A stretch of DNA of 64,000 nt, taken from NCBI RefSeq assembly GCF_014192215.1, contig NZ_JACHXP010000007.1:124001-188000 (forward strand), given 5' to 3'. Positions 33,798 through 42,289 of the stretch are shown here, piece after piece. The notes below the pieces were generated by a model that did no database searches, was not told the origin of the DNA, and saw only the letters and a program-made list of their open reading frames with translations. Every line of letters starts with the position of its first letter. The stretch's first letter is position 1. The DNA is from Halomonas cerina (GTDB lineage Bacteria; Pseudomonadota; Gammaproteobacteria; Pseudomonadales; Halomonadaceae). The position numbers and the translations under genes are program-made.

Positions 33798-35183
33798 TTA
33801 CACCTCCTGGAGCTTGAGTGCTTTCTTCTCGAGGCCCTCGAGCAGCAGCCGCTGCCAGGTGCCGTGCTGGTTGACATAGAGCCCTTCGTGGGTGAACTCG
33901 GTGCCGGTGATCACCGGCCGGATACCGAGCACCTGGCTGTTGTGAGTCTCGCCGTACTGCCAGTCCTGATGCCCCCGGGAGATGTCGCTCCAGCGGGAGG
34001 CACGCGCCTCGAAGCCGCGCTGCTGCTCGCGAAACTCGACCAGGTCATCGGGGGTGCCCATGCCGGAGACGTTGAAGAAGTCCTCGAACTGGCGGATGCG
34101 GTTCTCGCGGTCGGCGTCGGATTCGCCCTTCACGCCCAGGCACAGGCTGATCACCTCGGTCTTGTTCCAGGCCACCGGGCGCACGATGCGCAGCTGGGAG
34201 CTGATCTGGTCCATGAAGAACAGGCTCGGGTAGATGTTCAGGTTGCGCAGTCGGTGCATGGTCCATTCCGCACGCTCCCGGGGGTGGATCTCGAGCATGC
34301 GCGGCATCACCGTGGCGTAGCCGGGACGCACCTGGGGGTTGGGCATGTCGCTGAATAGCAGGCTGTGGCCGTTGGCGAAGGAGAACCAACCGTCGTCGGT
34401 GTCTTTGTCGCCAGCCCCCAGCTTGCTGTAGTCGAGGGTATCGCCACCGCCGTGCTGCTGCGCCTCGAGTTCGCGGCGATGCTGCACCGTGGAGACATAG
34501 TTGTAGTGCACGGTACTGACGTGATAGCCGTCCAGGCCGTTCTCGTTCTGCAGCTTCCAGTTGCCGTTGAAGGTGTAGGTGGACTTGCCCGGCAGCACCT
34601 CCAGCTCACCGTCCTCGGCCTGCTCGACCATCATGTCGAAGAACAGCCGGGTGTCGCCGAGGAAGTCCTCGAGGCTCTCGGTGCCCTCGGCGTCGAGGCT
34701 GATGAACACGAAGCCGCGATAGCTCTCGATACGGGCCTGCCGGAGGCCGCGGCTCGCCTTGTCGAAGTCGGCCGGATACTCGCTCGGCGCCTTGACCTTG
34801 ACCAGGCGGCCATCGGACTTGTAGCACCAGGCGTGGAAGGGACAGGTGTAGGTGGACTGGTTGCCGCACTCGGTGCGCACCAGGGTCGCGCCGCGGTGCT
34901 GGCAGGTGTTGGCCAGGGCCCGCAGCTGGCCCTTGGCGTCGCGAGCGATGATCATCGGCTGGCGACCGGCCTGCATGGTGATGAAGTCGTTGTTGTTGGG
35001 GATCTGACTCTCGTGGCAGGCGAAGATCCACTGCTTCTCGAAGATCAGTTCCATCTCCAGATCAAACAGCGCCTCGTCGGTGAACATCTCCCGGGCCATC
35101 TGATAGACGCCGTCATCAGGGCGGAAATCGAGGCAGTTCTCGACGAATTGCTGCCACTCAGCGATAGAGCGTTGTGCGGTCAT
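33798..35183 (-). CDS. benA: Benzoate 1,2-dioxygenase large (alpha) subunit
   Basis: The 461-residue oxygenase subunit has a Rieske cluster motif CQHRG...CPFHAWCY (residues about 95-120) and the mononuclear iron region NGLDGYHVSTVHYNYVS with its two histidines. With BenB and BenC it converts benzoate to its cis-1,2-dihydrodiol carboxylate. The ATG at 35183 (MTAQRSIAEW) fits the usual N-terminus. It is the first gene of benABC. The next pathway enzyme, BenD, is not found in this window, so the diol must be handled elsewhere or the route is broken. Confidence 0.94.
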   Translation of the reverse strand: MTAQRSIAEWQQFVENCLDFRPDDGVYQMAREMFTDEALFDLEMELIFEKQWIFACHESQIPNNNDFITMQAGRQPMIIARDAKGQLRALANTCQHRGATLVRTECGNQSTYTCPFHAWCYKSDGRLVKVKAPSEYPADFDKASRGLRQARIESYRGFVFISLDAEGTESLEDFLGDTRLFFDMMVEQAEDGELEVLPGKSTYTFNGNWKLQNENGLDGYHVSTVHYNYVSTVQHRRELEAQQHGGGDTLDYSKLGAGDKDTDDGWFSFANGHSLLFSDMPNPQVRPGYATVMPRMLEIHPRERAEWTMHRLRNLNIYPSLFFMDQISSQLRIVRPVAWNKTEVISLCLGVKGESDADRENRIRQFEDFFNVSGMGTPDDLVEFREQQRGFEARASRWSDISRGHQDWQYGETHNSQVLGIRPVITGTEFTHEGLYVNQHGTWQRLLLEGLEKKALKLQEV

Positions 35184-35247
35184 GGGTCTCACCGTGATGT
35201 TGCTTGTCGTGGTGTGACCCAACATAGGGAGGCCCTCGCCTCGCCAC

Positions 35248-35282
35248 TATTCGCTTCTTCAGCCAAGGCTATGCACTTTTTC
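35248..35282 (-). promoter_or_regulatory. Candidate XylS/BenR-type boxes upstream of benA
   Basis: On the minus strand two similar boxes, GAAAAAGTGCATA (35282-35270) and TGAAGAAGCGAATA (35261-35248), end 22 bases apart. They resemble the direct repeats of the XylS-controlled Pm promoter (AAGAAGCGGATA and AAAAAATGG(C/A)TA as I recall them), and a CCTCCCTATGTT stretch follows about 20 bases downstream. An AraC/BenR-type gene lies divergently next door. The remaining 350-base gap shows no gene. Confidence 0.4.
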
Positions 35283-35534
35283 TCCCGCCCCGACGAATCG
35301 GACCTCCAGGCGGATGCCATGCCGCTAGACTTTGGTCGCAACCCGGGCGAAAAGCCGTTATGGCCTTGGCCCACGCCAAGGGAGATGTGGCATAAGGGTG
35401 CTATAATCCGCACAATAAAGTTCGCAGTGCGTACAGAAAGACTGACTAGCGAACAAGAAGCCTCTGGCGACGGGTCTCGACGACCCCGCAAGAAGCCGTA
35501 ACCAGCGGCCGGCCCCAAGAGGCGAGGAGACCGC

Positions 35535-36533
35535 ATGACACTCGTGCCCCAGGCGTCGACGCGCCAGCAAATCGCCACCCTCATCCATACCCCTGAGGAC
35601 GCCTGTCGCTGGATGCGCGGCATCAATGGCCCCCATCGGCTCGAAGTGCCTCGGCCCCGCGACCTGGCCTTCCGCCATGAGGGTACGGCACTTGGCAACG
35701 TGTCCATCGGCATCATCGAGTACTCGACCCGCGTTACCATCAAGGTCGATGACCTGGCCCAGAGCTACAGCATCAGCCTGCCGCTGTCCGGCGACCAGCA
35801 CATCGAATATGGCCGCCGTGAATTTGCCTCGGATGCTCGAGTGGGGGCGATCATCTCCCCCCACCAGCCGCTGCACCTGAACATCGGCGAGGACTGCCGC
35901 AAGCAGTTGGTGCGCCTGTCCCGCGAGGCCGTGCATCACCGCCTCGGCCAACTGCTCGGGCGCAAGGTGACGTCACCGGTGATCTTCGACCCGCGGATGC
36001 CACTCGAGGGCCACCTCGGCGACTGGTGGAAGACCGTCGCCCACCTGCAGGAGTTGCTCGGCGCCGAGGGCTCGCTGTGTGACCTGCCCGAGGTGTGGGG
36101 CAATTTCGAGAACAGCCTGATCACCAGCCTGCTCTACGCCCAGCCCCACAACTATTCGGGCGAGCTGCTCGGCCGCCAGCAGGCGCGTCCGGGCTACCTC
36201 GACCAGCTCGTCGCCATGATGCGCGAATCCCTGGACCAGCCGCTCACCCTGGATGATCTGGAGAGGGCCTCCGGGGTCTCGCGGGAGCGCCTCTACCAGG
36301 ACTTCCATGCCCACTTCGGCGCCGCCCCCATCGCCCACTTCCGCAACCTGCGCTTCGACTGGGTAAAGCGTCGCCTGGAGCACGCCGGCCCGCGGGAAAG
36401 CGTCTCCAGCATCGCCATGGACTGCGGCTTCCTGCAGCTTGGCCGCTTCTCCAGGGACTACCAGAAGCGTTTCGGCGAGCGCCCCTCCCAGGCGCTTGGC
36501 CGCCACCGCCAGGACGGCATCGTGCGCCACTGA
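35535..36533 (+). CDS. benR: AraC-family regulator, BenR-like
   Basis: The 332-residue protein has an N-terminal cupin-like AraC-binding domain (SYSISLPLSGDQHIEYG, GAIISPHQPLHLNIGEDC) and a C-terminal AraC DNA-binding domain with both helix-turn-helix units (TLDDLERASGVSRERLYQDF and SSIAMDCGFLQLGRFSRDYQKRFG). The domain order matches BenR/XylS activators that respond to benzoate. It is divergent from benABC, its likely target. The specific name rests on position and architecture. Confidence 0.8.
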   Translation: MTLVPQASTRQQIATLIHTPEDACRWMRGINGPHRLEVPRPRDLAFRHEGTALGNVSIGIIEYSTRVTIKVDDLAQSYSISLPLSGDQHIEYGRREFASDARVGAIISPHQPLHLNIGEDCRKQLVRLSREAVHHRLGQLLGRKVTSPVIFDPRMPLEGHLGDWWKTVAHLQELLGAEGSLCDLPEVWGNFENSLITSLLYAQPHNYSGELLGRQQARPGYLDQLVAMMRESLDQPLTLDDLERASGVSRERLYQDFHAHFGAAPIAHFRNLRFDWVKRRLEHAGPRESVSSIAMDCGFLQLGRFSRDYQKRFGERPSQALGRHRQDGIVRH

Positions 36534-36625
36534 CCGGGGCTGAGCTAGACGTCCGATTCCGGCGAGTCTTGTTCGCCAGGCGCGATACACTGATCCGTGT
36601 AGAGCCGGAATCGAGGAGCGCCGCC

Positions 36626-38023
36626 ATGCTGGATCCCGCCCAGTGCCGTCAGGCCCGCCTGGCCCGGGATGCCCGTTTCGACGGCCGCTTCGTCGTCGGT
36701 GTGACGACCACCGGCATCTACTGCCGACCGATCTGCCCGGCGCCCCCGTCCCATGAGCACCACGTGCGCTACTTCGATAGTGCCGTGGCCGCCGCCGAGG
36801 CGGGTTTCAGGCCCTGCCTGCGCTGCCGGCCCGACAGCGCCCCGGACTCCCCCGCTTGGCGCGGCACCCACACGACCCTGGAGCGCGCCCTGCACCTGAT
36901 CGACGAGGGCGCCCTGCAGGAGGCGGCACTGCCTGACCTTTGCGAGCGGCTGGGCATCGGCGAGCGCTACCTGCGCCGGCTGTTTCGGCAGCGCCTGGGC
37001 GTCTCGCCCAAGACCTATGCCCAGCACCGCCAGTGCCTGTTCGCCAAGCAGCTGCTCCACCAGACCACGCTGTCGGTCACCGACATCGCCTACGCCAGCG
37101 GCTTTCGCAGCCTGCGCCGCTTCAACGACGCCTTTCGCCGCCGCATCGGGATTGCCCCTCGGGAGCTGCGCCGCCACGCGGGGAAGGCGACCGAGGGACT
37201 GACGCTGCATCTGGCCTACCGCCCGCCCTATGCCTGGACGACACTGCGCGATTTCTACGCCGAACGGGCCATCGCGGGCCTGGAGTGGGTCGGGGAGGCG
37301 CACTACGGGCGCTGTCTCCAGTGGGGCCAGGCGAAGGGCCACTTCACTGCCGAACATGTCCCGGCCCGCCACGCCTTCCGGGTGCACCTTGAGCTCGATG
37401 ACCTACGCGCCCTGTCGCCCGTGGTGCGGCGCATTCGCCGGCTGCTCGACCTGGACGCCGACACCCTGACCATCGAGGCCCACTTGGCCTGCGCCCTGCC
37501 CGGCCTCAGGCTGATCGAGGGGCTGCGCCTGCCCGGTGTCGGGTCGCCCTTCGAGGCCGGTGTGCGGGCCATCCTCGGCCAGCAGGTCACCCTCGGCGCC
37601 GCGCGGCGGCTCGTCACCCGCCTGGTGGCGGAACTCGGTGAGCCGGCCAGCGGCGAGCGTCGCCACTTCCCGACCGCCGAGGCCGTTGCCGGCAGCGACC
37701 TGACCTTCCTCGGCATGCCGGCCAGCCGCCGTGCGACACTGATACGTTTCGCGGCCGGGTACGCGGCCGGTGAGATGAGCGACGACCCGCGTGACTGGAC
37801 GGTGCTCAAGGGCATCGGTCCCTGGAGCGCAAACTATGCGGCCCTGCGTGGTACGGGGCACCCGGATATCTGGCTGGCGGGGGACGCCGGCGTGCGCCGC
37901 GCCCTGTCCCGGCTCGACGGCGTCGATCCCGCGGCTGCGGCGCCCTGGCGCAGCTACCTGACCCTGCAACTCTGGTCTCAAGCACTCCAATCGCAAGAAC
38001 CAAGGAGCCAAGTCGATGACTGA
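36626..38023 (+). CDS. Ada-type zinc/AraC domain fused to AlkA 3-methyladenine DNA glycosylase
   Basis: The 465-residue protein begins with the Ada zinc-binding module (GVTTTGIYCRPICPAP, later FRPCLRCRPD), where a cysteine can take a methyl group from phosphotriesters. An AraC helix-turn-helix (CERLGIGERYLRRLFRQ, TDIAYASGFRSLRRF; about 90-190) follows, then an AlkA N-terminal domain and the HhH-GPD glycosylase (AILGQQVTLGAARRL; LKGIGPWSANYAALRG with the catalytic aspartate farther on). It should sense alkylation damage, activate transcription and excise 3-methyladenine. GAGGAGC supports the ATG at 36626. It overlaps the next gene by eight bases, forming an alkylation-repair operon. Confidence 0.9.
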   Translation: MLDPAQCRQARLARDARFDGRFVVGVTTTGIYCRPICPAPPSHEHHVRYFDSAVAAAEAGFRPCLRCRPDSAPDSPAWRGTHTTLERALHLIDEGALQEAALPDLCERLGIGERYLRRLFRQRLGVSPKTYAQHRQCLFAKQLLHQTTLSVTDIAYASGFRSLRRFNDAFRRRIGIAPRELRRHAGKATEGLTLHLAYRPPYAWTTLRDFYAERAIAGLEWVGEAHYGRCLQWGQAKGHFTAEHVPARHAFRVHLELDDLRALSPVVRRIRRLLDLDADTLTIEAHLACALPGLRLIEGLRLPGVGSPFEAGVRAILGQQVTLGAARRLVTRLVAELGEPASGERRHFPTAEAVAGSDLTFLGMPASRRATLIRFAAGYAAGEMSDDPRDWTVLKGIGPWSANYAALRGTGHPDIWLAGDAGVRRALSRLDGVDPAAAAPWRSYLTLQLWSQALQSQEPRSQVDD

Positions 38024-38507
38024 TGACGCCCTGGATTACTATCGGCCGCCGGAAAGCGAGGCCCTGGGCCTGATTCGCCTGCGCGCCAACGGCGAGGGCC
38101 TGACCGAGATCGCCTTCGTCATGTCGCGTGACGAGCCCGCCCGCCCCAGCGAGGTGACCGATCGTGCCCGTGTCCAGCTCACCGAGTACTTCGCCGGCAC
38201 CCGCCGAAGCTTCGATCTGCCGCTGGCGCCTGCGGGCACCGACTTCCAGCGTCGGGTCTGGCAGGCACTCGCGGCCATTCCCTATGGCGAAACCCGCGAC
38301 TACGGCGAGATCGCCGAACAGCTTGGCCAACGCCACAGCCAGCGCGCCGTGGGCGCGGCCAACGGCAAGAACCCCATCGCCATCGTGGTGCCCTGCCACC
38401 GGGTGATCGGCCGCGACGGCCGCCTCACCGGCTACGCGGGCGGCCTGGGCCGCAAGCAGTGGCTGCTGGCCCATGAGGCCGGCGAGGTGCCCTTCGCGCT
38501 GGGGTGA
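38016..38507 (+). CDS. ogt: Methylated-DNA-protein-cysteine methyltransferase
   Basis: The 163-residue protein has the family active-site block VVPCHRVIG with the acceptor cysteine, the helix-turn-helix GETRDYGEIAEQLGQRHSQRAVGAANGKNPIAI, and DFQRRVWQALAAIPYG before it. It removes methyl groups from O6-methylguanine in a suicide reaction. Its ATG lies inside the end of the AlkA/Ada gene, after AAGGAG, so it is translationally coupled. It could equally be named ada C-terminal-like; ogt fits the single-domain form. Confidence 0.93.
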   Translation: MTDDALDYYRPPESEALGLIRLRANGEGLTEIAFVMSRDEPARPSEVTDRARVQLTEYFAGTRRSFDLPLAPAGTDFQRRVWQALAAIPYGETRDYGEIAEQLGQRHSQRAVGAANGKNPIAIVVPCHRVIGRDGRLTGYAGGLGRKQWLLAHEAGEVPFALG

Positions 38508-38623
38508 GTCACATAGCTCGGATGCCGGTGCTGGCTCCAGGTGGCCCGCGGGGCCGTCGCCATTGAGTTCTGCCCAAACGCGCTTCACCATAACGGATTC
38601 GATCGCCCCGCGAAGGAACCGCC

Positions 38624-41600
38624 ATGCCCCGCAGCATCGCCCAGGGACCTGTGCTCGCCCCCGGCTTCATGGTGATCCACGGCAACCGCCTGGAGGCCCT
38701 GCGCAGCCTGGCGGTGGAGTGGATGCGCCGCCACCCCCTGGGGCCGTTGGAGAACGAGACGATCCTGGTGCAGAGCAACGGCATCAGCCAGTGGCTGAAG
38801 CTGGCGCTCGCCGAGGACGAGGCCCACGGCGGGGCCGGCATCGCCGCCGCCCTGGACGTCACCCTGCCGGCACGCTTCCTGTGGCAGGCCTACCGGGCGG
38901 TGCTGGGCGAAAGCGAGGTCCCCCCTGTCTCGCCTTTCGACAAGCCGCGGTTGATGTGGCGGCTGATGCGCTTGCTACCTGCCCTGCTGGCGCGCCCCGA
39001 CTTCGCGCCTCTGGCGCGCTTTTTGGCCGAGGACGGCGACCTGCGCAAGCGCCACCAGCTGGCCGAGCGCCTGGCCGATCTGTTCGACCAGTACCAGGTC
39101 TACCGCGCCGACTGGCTGGCTGCCTGGGCGGCCGGCGAGGACGTGCTGATCACCGCACGCGGCGAGCGCCGCGAACTGGCCCCGGAGCAGCGCTGGCAGG
39201 CGGAGCTGTGGCGTATCCTGCGCGACGACATTCGACACACCCAGGGCGCCGAAGGCCTGGCCTCCAGCCGCGCCGCGGTGCACGACCGCTTCCTCGTGGC
39301 GTGCCGGGACCTGACGCCCGGGTGTCCTGAAAAGAGCCGCCCGCCAGGCCTGCCCCGCCGGGTGCTGGTATTCGGCATCTCCTCGCTGCCCGCCCAGACC
39401 CTCGAGGCCCTGGCCGCCATGGCCCGGGTCAGCCAGGTGCTGCTGTGCGTGCACAACCCCTGCCGCCACTACTGGGCCGATATCATCGAGCACAAGGATC
39501 TCTTGAGGGCAGAGAGACGCCGCCAGCGACGCCGCCCCGGCATGCCGGCGGACCTGGCCGACACCGAGCTGCACCTGCATGCCCAGCCGCTGCTGGCCGC
39601 GTGGGGCAAGCAGGGTCGCGACTACCTGCGCCTGCTCGACGAGTTCGACGAGGCCCGCGCCTACCGGGGGCTATTCGAGGCCGAGGCGCTGCGTATCGAC
39701 CTGTTCGACTCGCCCATGGAGAGCGTCGCGACGCAGGACGCCCCCCTGAGCCTGCTCAAACAACTCCAAGACGACATCCTCGAGCTGCGTCCGCTCCACG
39801 AGACTCGCGAGACCTGGCCCGCCGTGGACCCGGCCCGGGATCGCTCGCTGCGCTTCCAGGTGGCCCATAGCGCCCTGCGTGAGGTGGAGATCCTCCACGA
39901 CCAGCTGCTCGCCGCCTTCAGCGAGGACCCGACCCTGAGGCCCCGCGACATCCTGGTGATGGTGCCCGACGTGGACCAGTACGCCGCCGCCGTACAGGCG
40001 GTGTTCGGGCGCCTCGACCCGGATGACCCGCGCTATATTCCCTTCACCCTCTCCGACCAGGCCAGCCGCCACCGTCTGCCACTGCTGATCGGCCTCGAGA
40101 CCCTGTTGCGCCTGCCGGAGCTGCGCCTCTCGGTGAGCGACCTGCTCGACCTGCTGGAGGTGCCGGCGCTGCGCGCGCGCTTCGGCATCGCGGAATCGGC
40201 ACTGCCCACTCTGCGGCGCTGGATCGAGGGGGCCGGTATCCGCTGGGGGCTCGACGCCCGCCAACGCCAGAGCCTCGACCTACCCGACGGCCTGTCCGCT
40301 AACACCTGGGCCTTCGGCCTGCGCCGGCTGCTGCTCGGCTATGCGGTGGGGGATGCCGCCGAGGGGCCCTGGCAGGGGGTGGAGCCCTTCGATGATATCG
40401 GGGGCCTGGAAGCCGCCCTGGTCGGCCCACTGGTGGCGTTGCTCGATACCCTCGAGGCCCAGTGGCGTCAGCTCGGCGAACCCGCCGACGTGGCCACCTG
40501 GGGCGAGCGGCTGCGCGGCCTGCTGGAAGCCTGCTTCCTGGCCGAGTCGGACCAGGATCTGCTGGTGATGACGAAACTCGAACAGGCGCTGGAGGCCTGG
40601 CAGGAGAGTGCCGAGGAGGCCCGGCTCAGCGAGCCTTTGCCGCTGTCGGTGGTGCGCGAGCACTGGCTCGCCCAGGTCGACGAGACGAGCCTCTCCCAGC
40701 GCTTCCTGGCCGGTGCGGTGAACATCGCCACCCTGATGCCGATGCGCGCCATTCCCTTCCGGCATGTCTGCCTGCTGGGCATGAACGACGCCGACTACCC
40801 GCGCACCCAGCGCCCGCTGGACATCGACCTGATGGGCCAGGATTACCGCCCAGGCGATCGTTCTCGCCGCGAGGACGACCGCTACCTCTTCCTCGAGGCG
40901 CTGCTCTCGGCCCGCGAGCGGCTGACCATCAGCTGGGTGGGCAGAAGCATCCACGACAACTCGGAGCAGCCCCCCTCGGTGCTGCTCGGCCAGCTGCGCG
41001 ACCATGTCGCCGCCGGCTGGGTCCTGTCGGGTGAAGAGCAGGCCGGCCACGAGGACGATCGCGATGACAAGGCGCTACTGAAGTCACTCACCACCGAGCA
41101 TCCGCTGCAGCCCTTCAGCATCGACTACTTCCGCGAAGGGTCACCGCTTGCCACCTATGCCCATGAATGGCGTGAGCTGCACCGTGACGAGCCCGGGGCG
41201 TCGGACGCCCCGGGCGAGGCGGCGTCGCTCACGCCGTTCCGGCAGGAGAGCCCGCTGACGCTGGCCCAGCTGGGTGCCTTCCTGAAGGCCCCGGTGATGG
41301 CCTTCTACAACACCCGGCTCAAGGTCTTTCTCGAGCTTGATGCCATGGCGCGCCTCGACCAGGAGCCCTTCGCCCTGGATGGCCTCGCCCACTGGCAACT
41401 GCAGCATGCGCTGATCGAGGCGAGTCGCCGCGCCGTGGAGGCCGGCGAGCCCCATGAGCCGGCCATGCTGGCCACTCTGGAGCGTCTGAAACGCCAGGGT
41501 CGCCTGGCCATGGGCGGCTTCGCCGAACGCATGCGCGACGAGCTGGTGGCCCCCATGGAAGGTCTGTTCGCGGAGTATCGCCAGGCGCTGGATGCCTGGC

Positions 41601-42289
41601 CCCATGCCGTGGCGGAGCCGCTGCCCATCTCGCTGACCCTGGGCCGGGACACGGCGGATGCGGCGGCAGGCGGGATCGCCTTGGAGGACTGGCTGGGCGA
41701 GCTTCGCGAGAACGATGCCGGCGAGCGCTGCCGGCTGCTACTGACCACCAGCAGCCTGATCCACAAGGGCAAGTATCACTGGAAGCACTGGCTCGGCCCT
41801 TGGGTGGCCCACCTGGCCGGCCAGCTCGAGGGCCCCATGACCACCCGGCTGCTCTCCCGGGCTGGCGGCGGCACCCTGGCGCCGCTGCCCGCCGAAAAGG
41901 CCCGGGACCACCTCGAGACCATCGCCACCGCCTGGCGGCTCGGCATGACCACTCCCCTGCCGCTCGCCCGGGACGCTGCCTTCGCCTGGCTGGAGAAGGG
42001 CGGCTCGCCACAGGCCTTGACCCGGCTGAGGCACCAGGCGGCCGACGAAGAGGCCGAAAAGGCCTGGCAAGCCATGGAGAAGGCCTGGTACGGCAGCGGC
42101 TTCAACCATGATCATGGCGAACACGGTCGCGACGCCTACCTGGCCCGCCAGTGGCCGGACCTCGAGACCCTGGGCCGCTGTCGCGAGGGGGGCGGCTTCG
42201 CGGTGCTGGCCGAGCGGCTTTACGCCCCGCTGCTGCGGGCCGTGAAGAAACCCAAGGGGAAGAAGGACGGCAAGGGAGGCCGCCCATGA
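38624..42289 (+). CDS. recC: Exodeoxyribonuclease V gamma subunit (RecC)
   Basis: The 1221-residue protein matches RecC from its start (FMVIHGNRLEALRSLAVEWM, ILVQSNGISQWLKLALAED) through the helicase-like core (HVCLLGMNDADYPRTQRP, DDRYLFLEALLSARERLTISWVG) to the nuclease-like C-terminal domain. RecC recognises Chi and splits the duplex in the RecBCD enzyme. It begins with MPRSIAQGPVLAPG and overlaps recB by four bases. Order recC-recB-recD without ptrA is usual in many gammaproteobacteria. Confidence 0.95.
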   Translation: MPRSIAQGPVLAPGFMVIHGNRLEALRSLAVEWMRRHPLGPLENETILVQSNGISQWLKLALAEDEAHGGAGIAAALDVTLPARFLWQAYRAVLGESEVPPVSPFDKPRLMWRLMRLLPALLARPDFAPLARFLAEDGDLRKRHQLAERLADLFDQYQVYRADWLAAWAAGEDVLITARGERRELAPEQRWQAELWRILRDDIRHTQGAEGLASSRAAVHDRFLVACRDLTPGCPEKSRPPGLPRRVLVFGISSLPAQTLEALAAMARVSQVLLCVHNPCRHYWADIIEHKDLLRAERRRQRRRPGMPADLADTELHLHAQPLLAAWGKQGRDYLRLLDEFDEARAYRGLFEAEALRIDLFDSPMESVATQDAPLSLLKQLQDDILELRPLHETRETWPAVDPARDRSLRFQVAHSALREVEILHDQLLAAFSEDPTLRPRDILVMVPDVDQYAAAVQAVFGRLDPDDPRYIPFTLSDQASRHRLPLLIGLETLLRLPELRLSVSDLLDLLEVPALRARFGIAESALPTLRRWIEGAGIRWGLDARQRQSLDLPDGLSANTWAFGLRRLLLGYAVGDAAEGPWQGVEPFDDIGGLEAALVGPLVALLDTLEAQWRQLGEPADVATWGERLRGLLEACFLAESDQDLLVMTKLEQALEAWQESAEEARLSEPLPLSVVREHWLAQVDETSLSQRFLAGAVNIATLMPMRAIPFRHVCLLGMNDADYPRTQRPLDIDLMGQDYRPGDRSRREDDRYLFLEALLSARERLTISWVGRSIHDNSEQPPSVLLGQLRDHVAAGWVLSGEEQAGHEDDRDDKALLKSLTTEHPLQPFSIDYFREGSPLATYAHEWRELHRDEPGASDAPGEAASLTPFRQESPLTLAQLGAFLKAPVMAFYNTRLKVFLELDAMARLDQEPFALDGLAHWQLQHALIEASRRAVEAGEPHEPAMLATLERLKRQGRLAMGGFAERMRDELVAPMEGLFAEYRQALDAWPHAVAEPLPISLTLGRDTADAAAGGIALEDWLGELRENDAGERCRLLLTTSSLIHKGKYHWKHWLGPWVAHLAGQLEGPMTTRLLSRAGGGTLAPLPAEKARDHLETIATAWRLGMTTPLPLARDAAFAWLEKGGSPQALTRLRHQAADEEAEKAWQAMEKAWYGSGFNHDHGEHGRDAYLARQWPDLETLGRCREGGGFAVLAERLYAPLLRAVKKPKGKKDGKGGRP

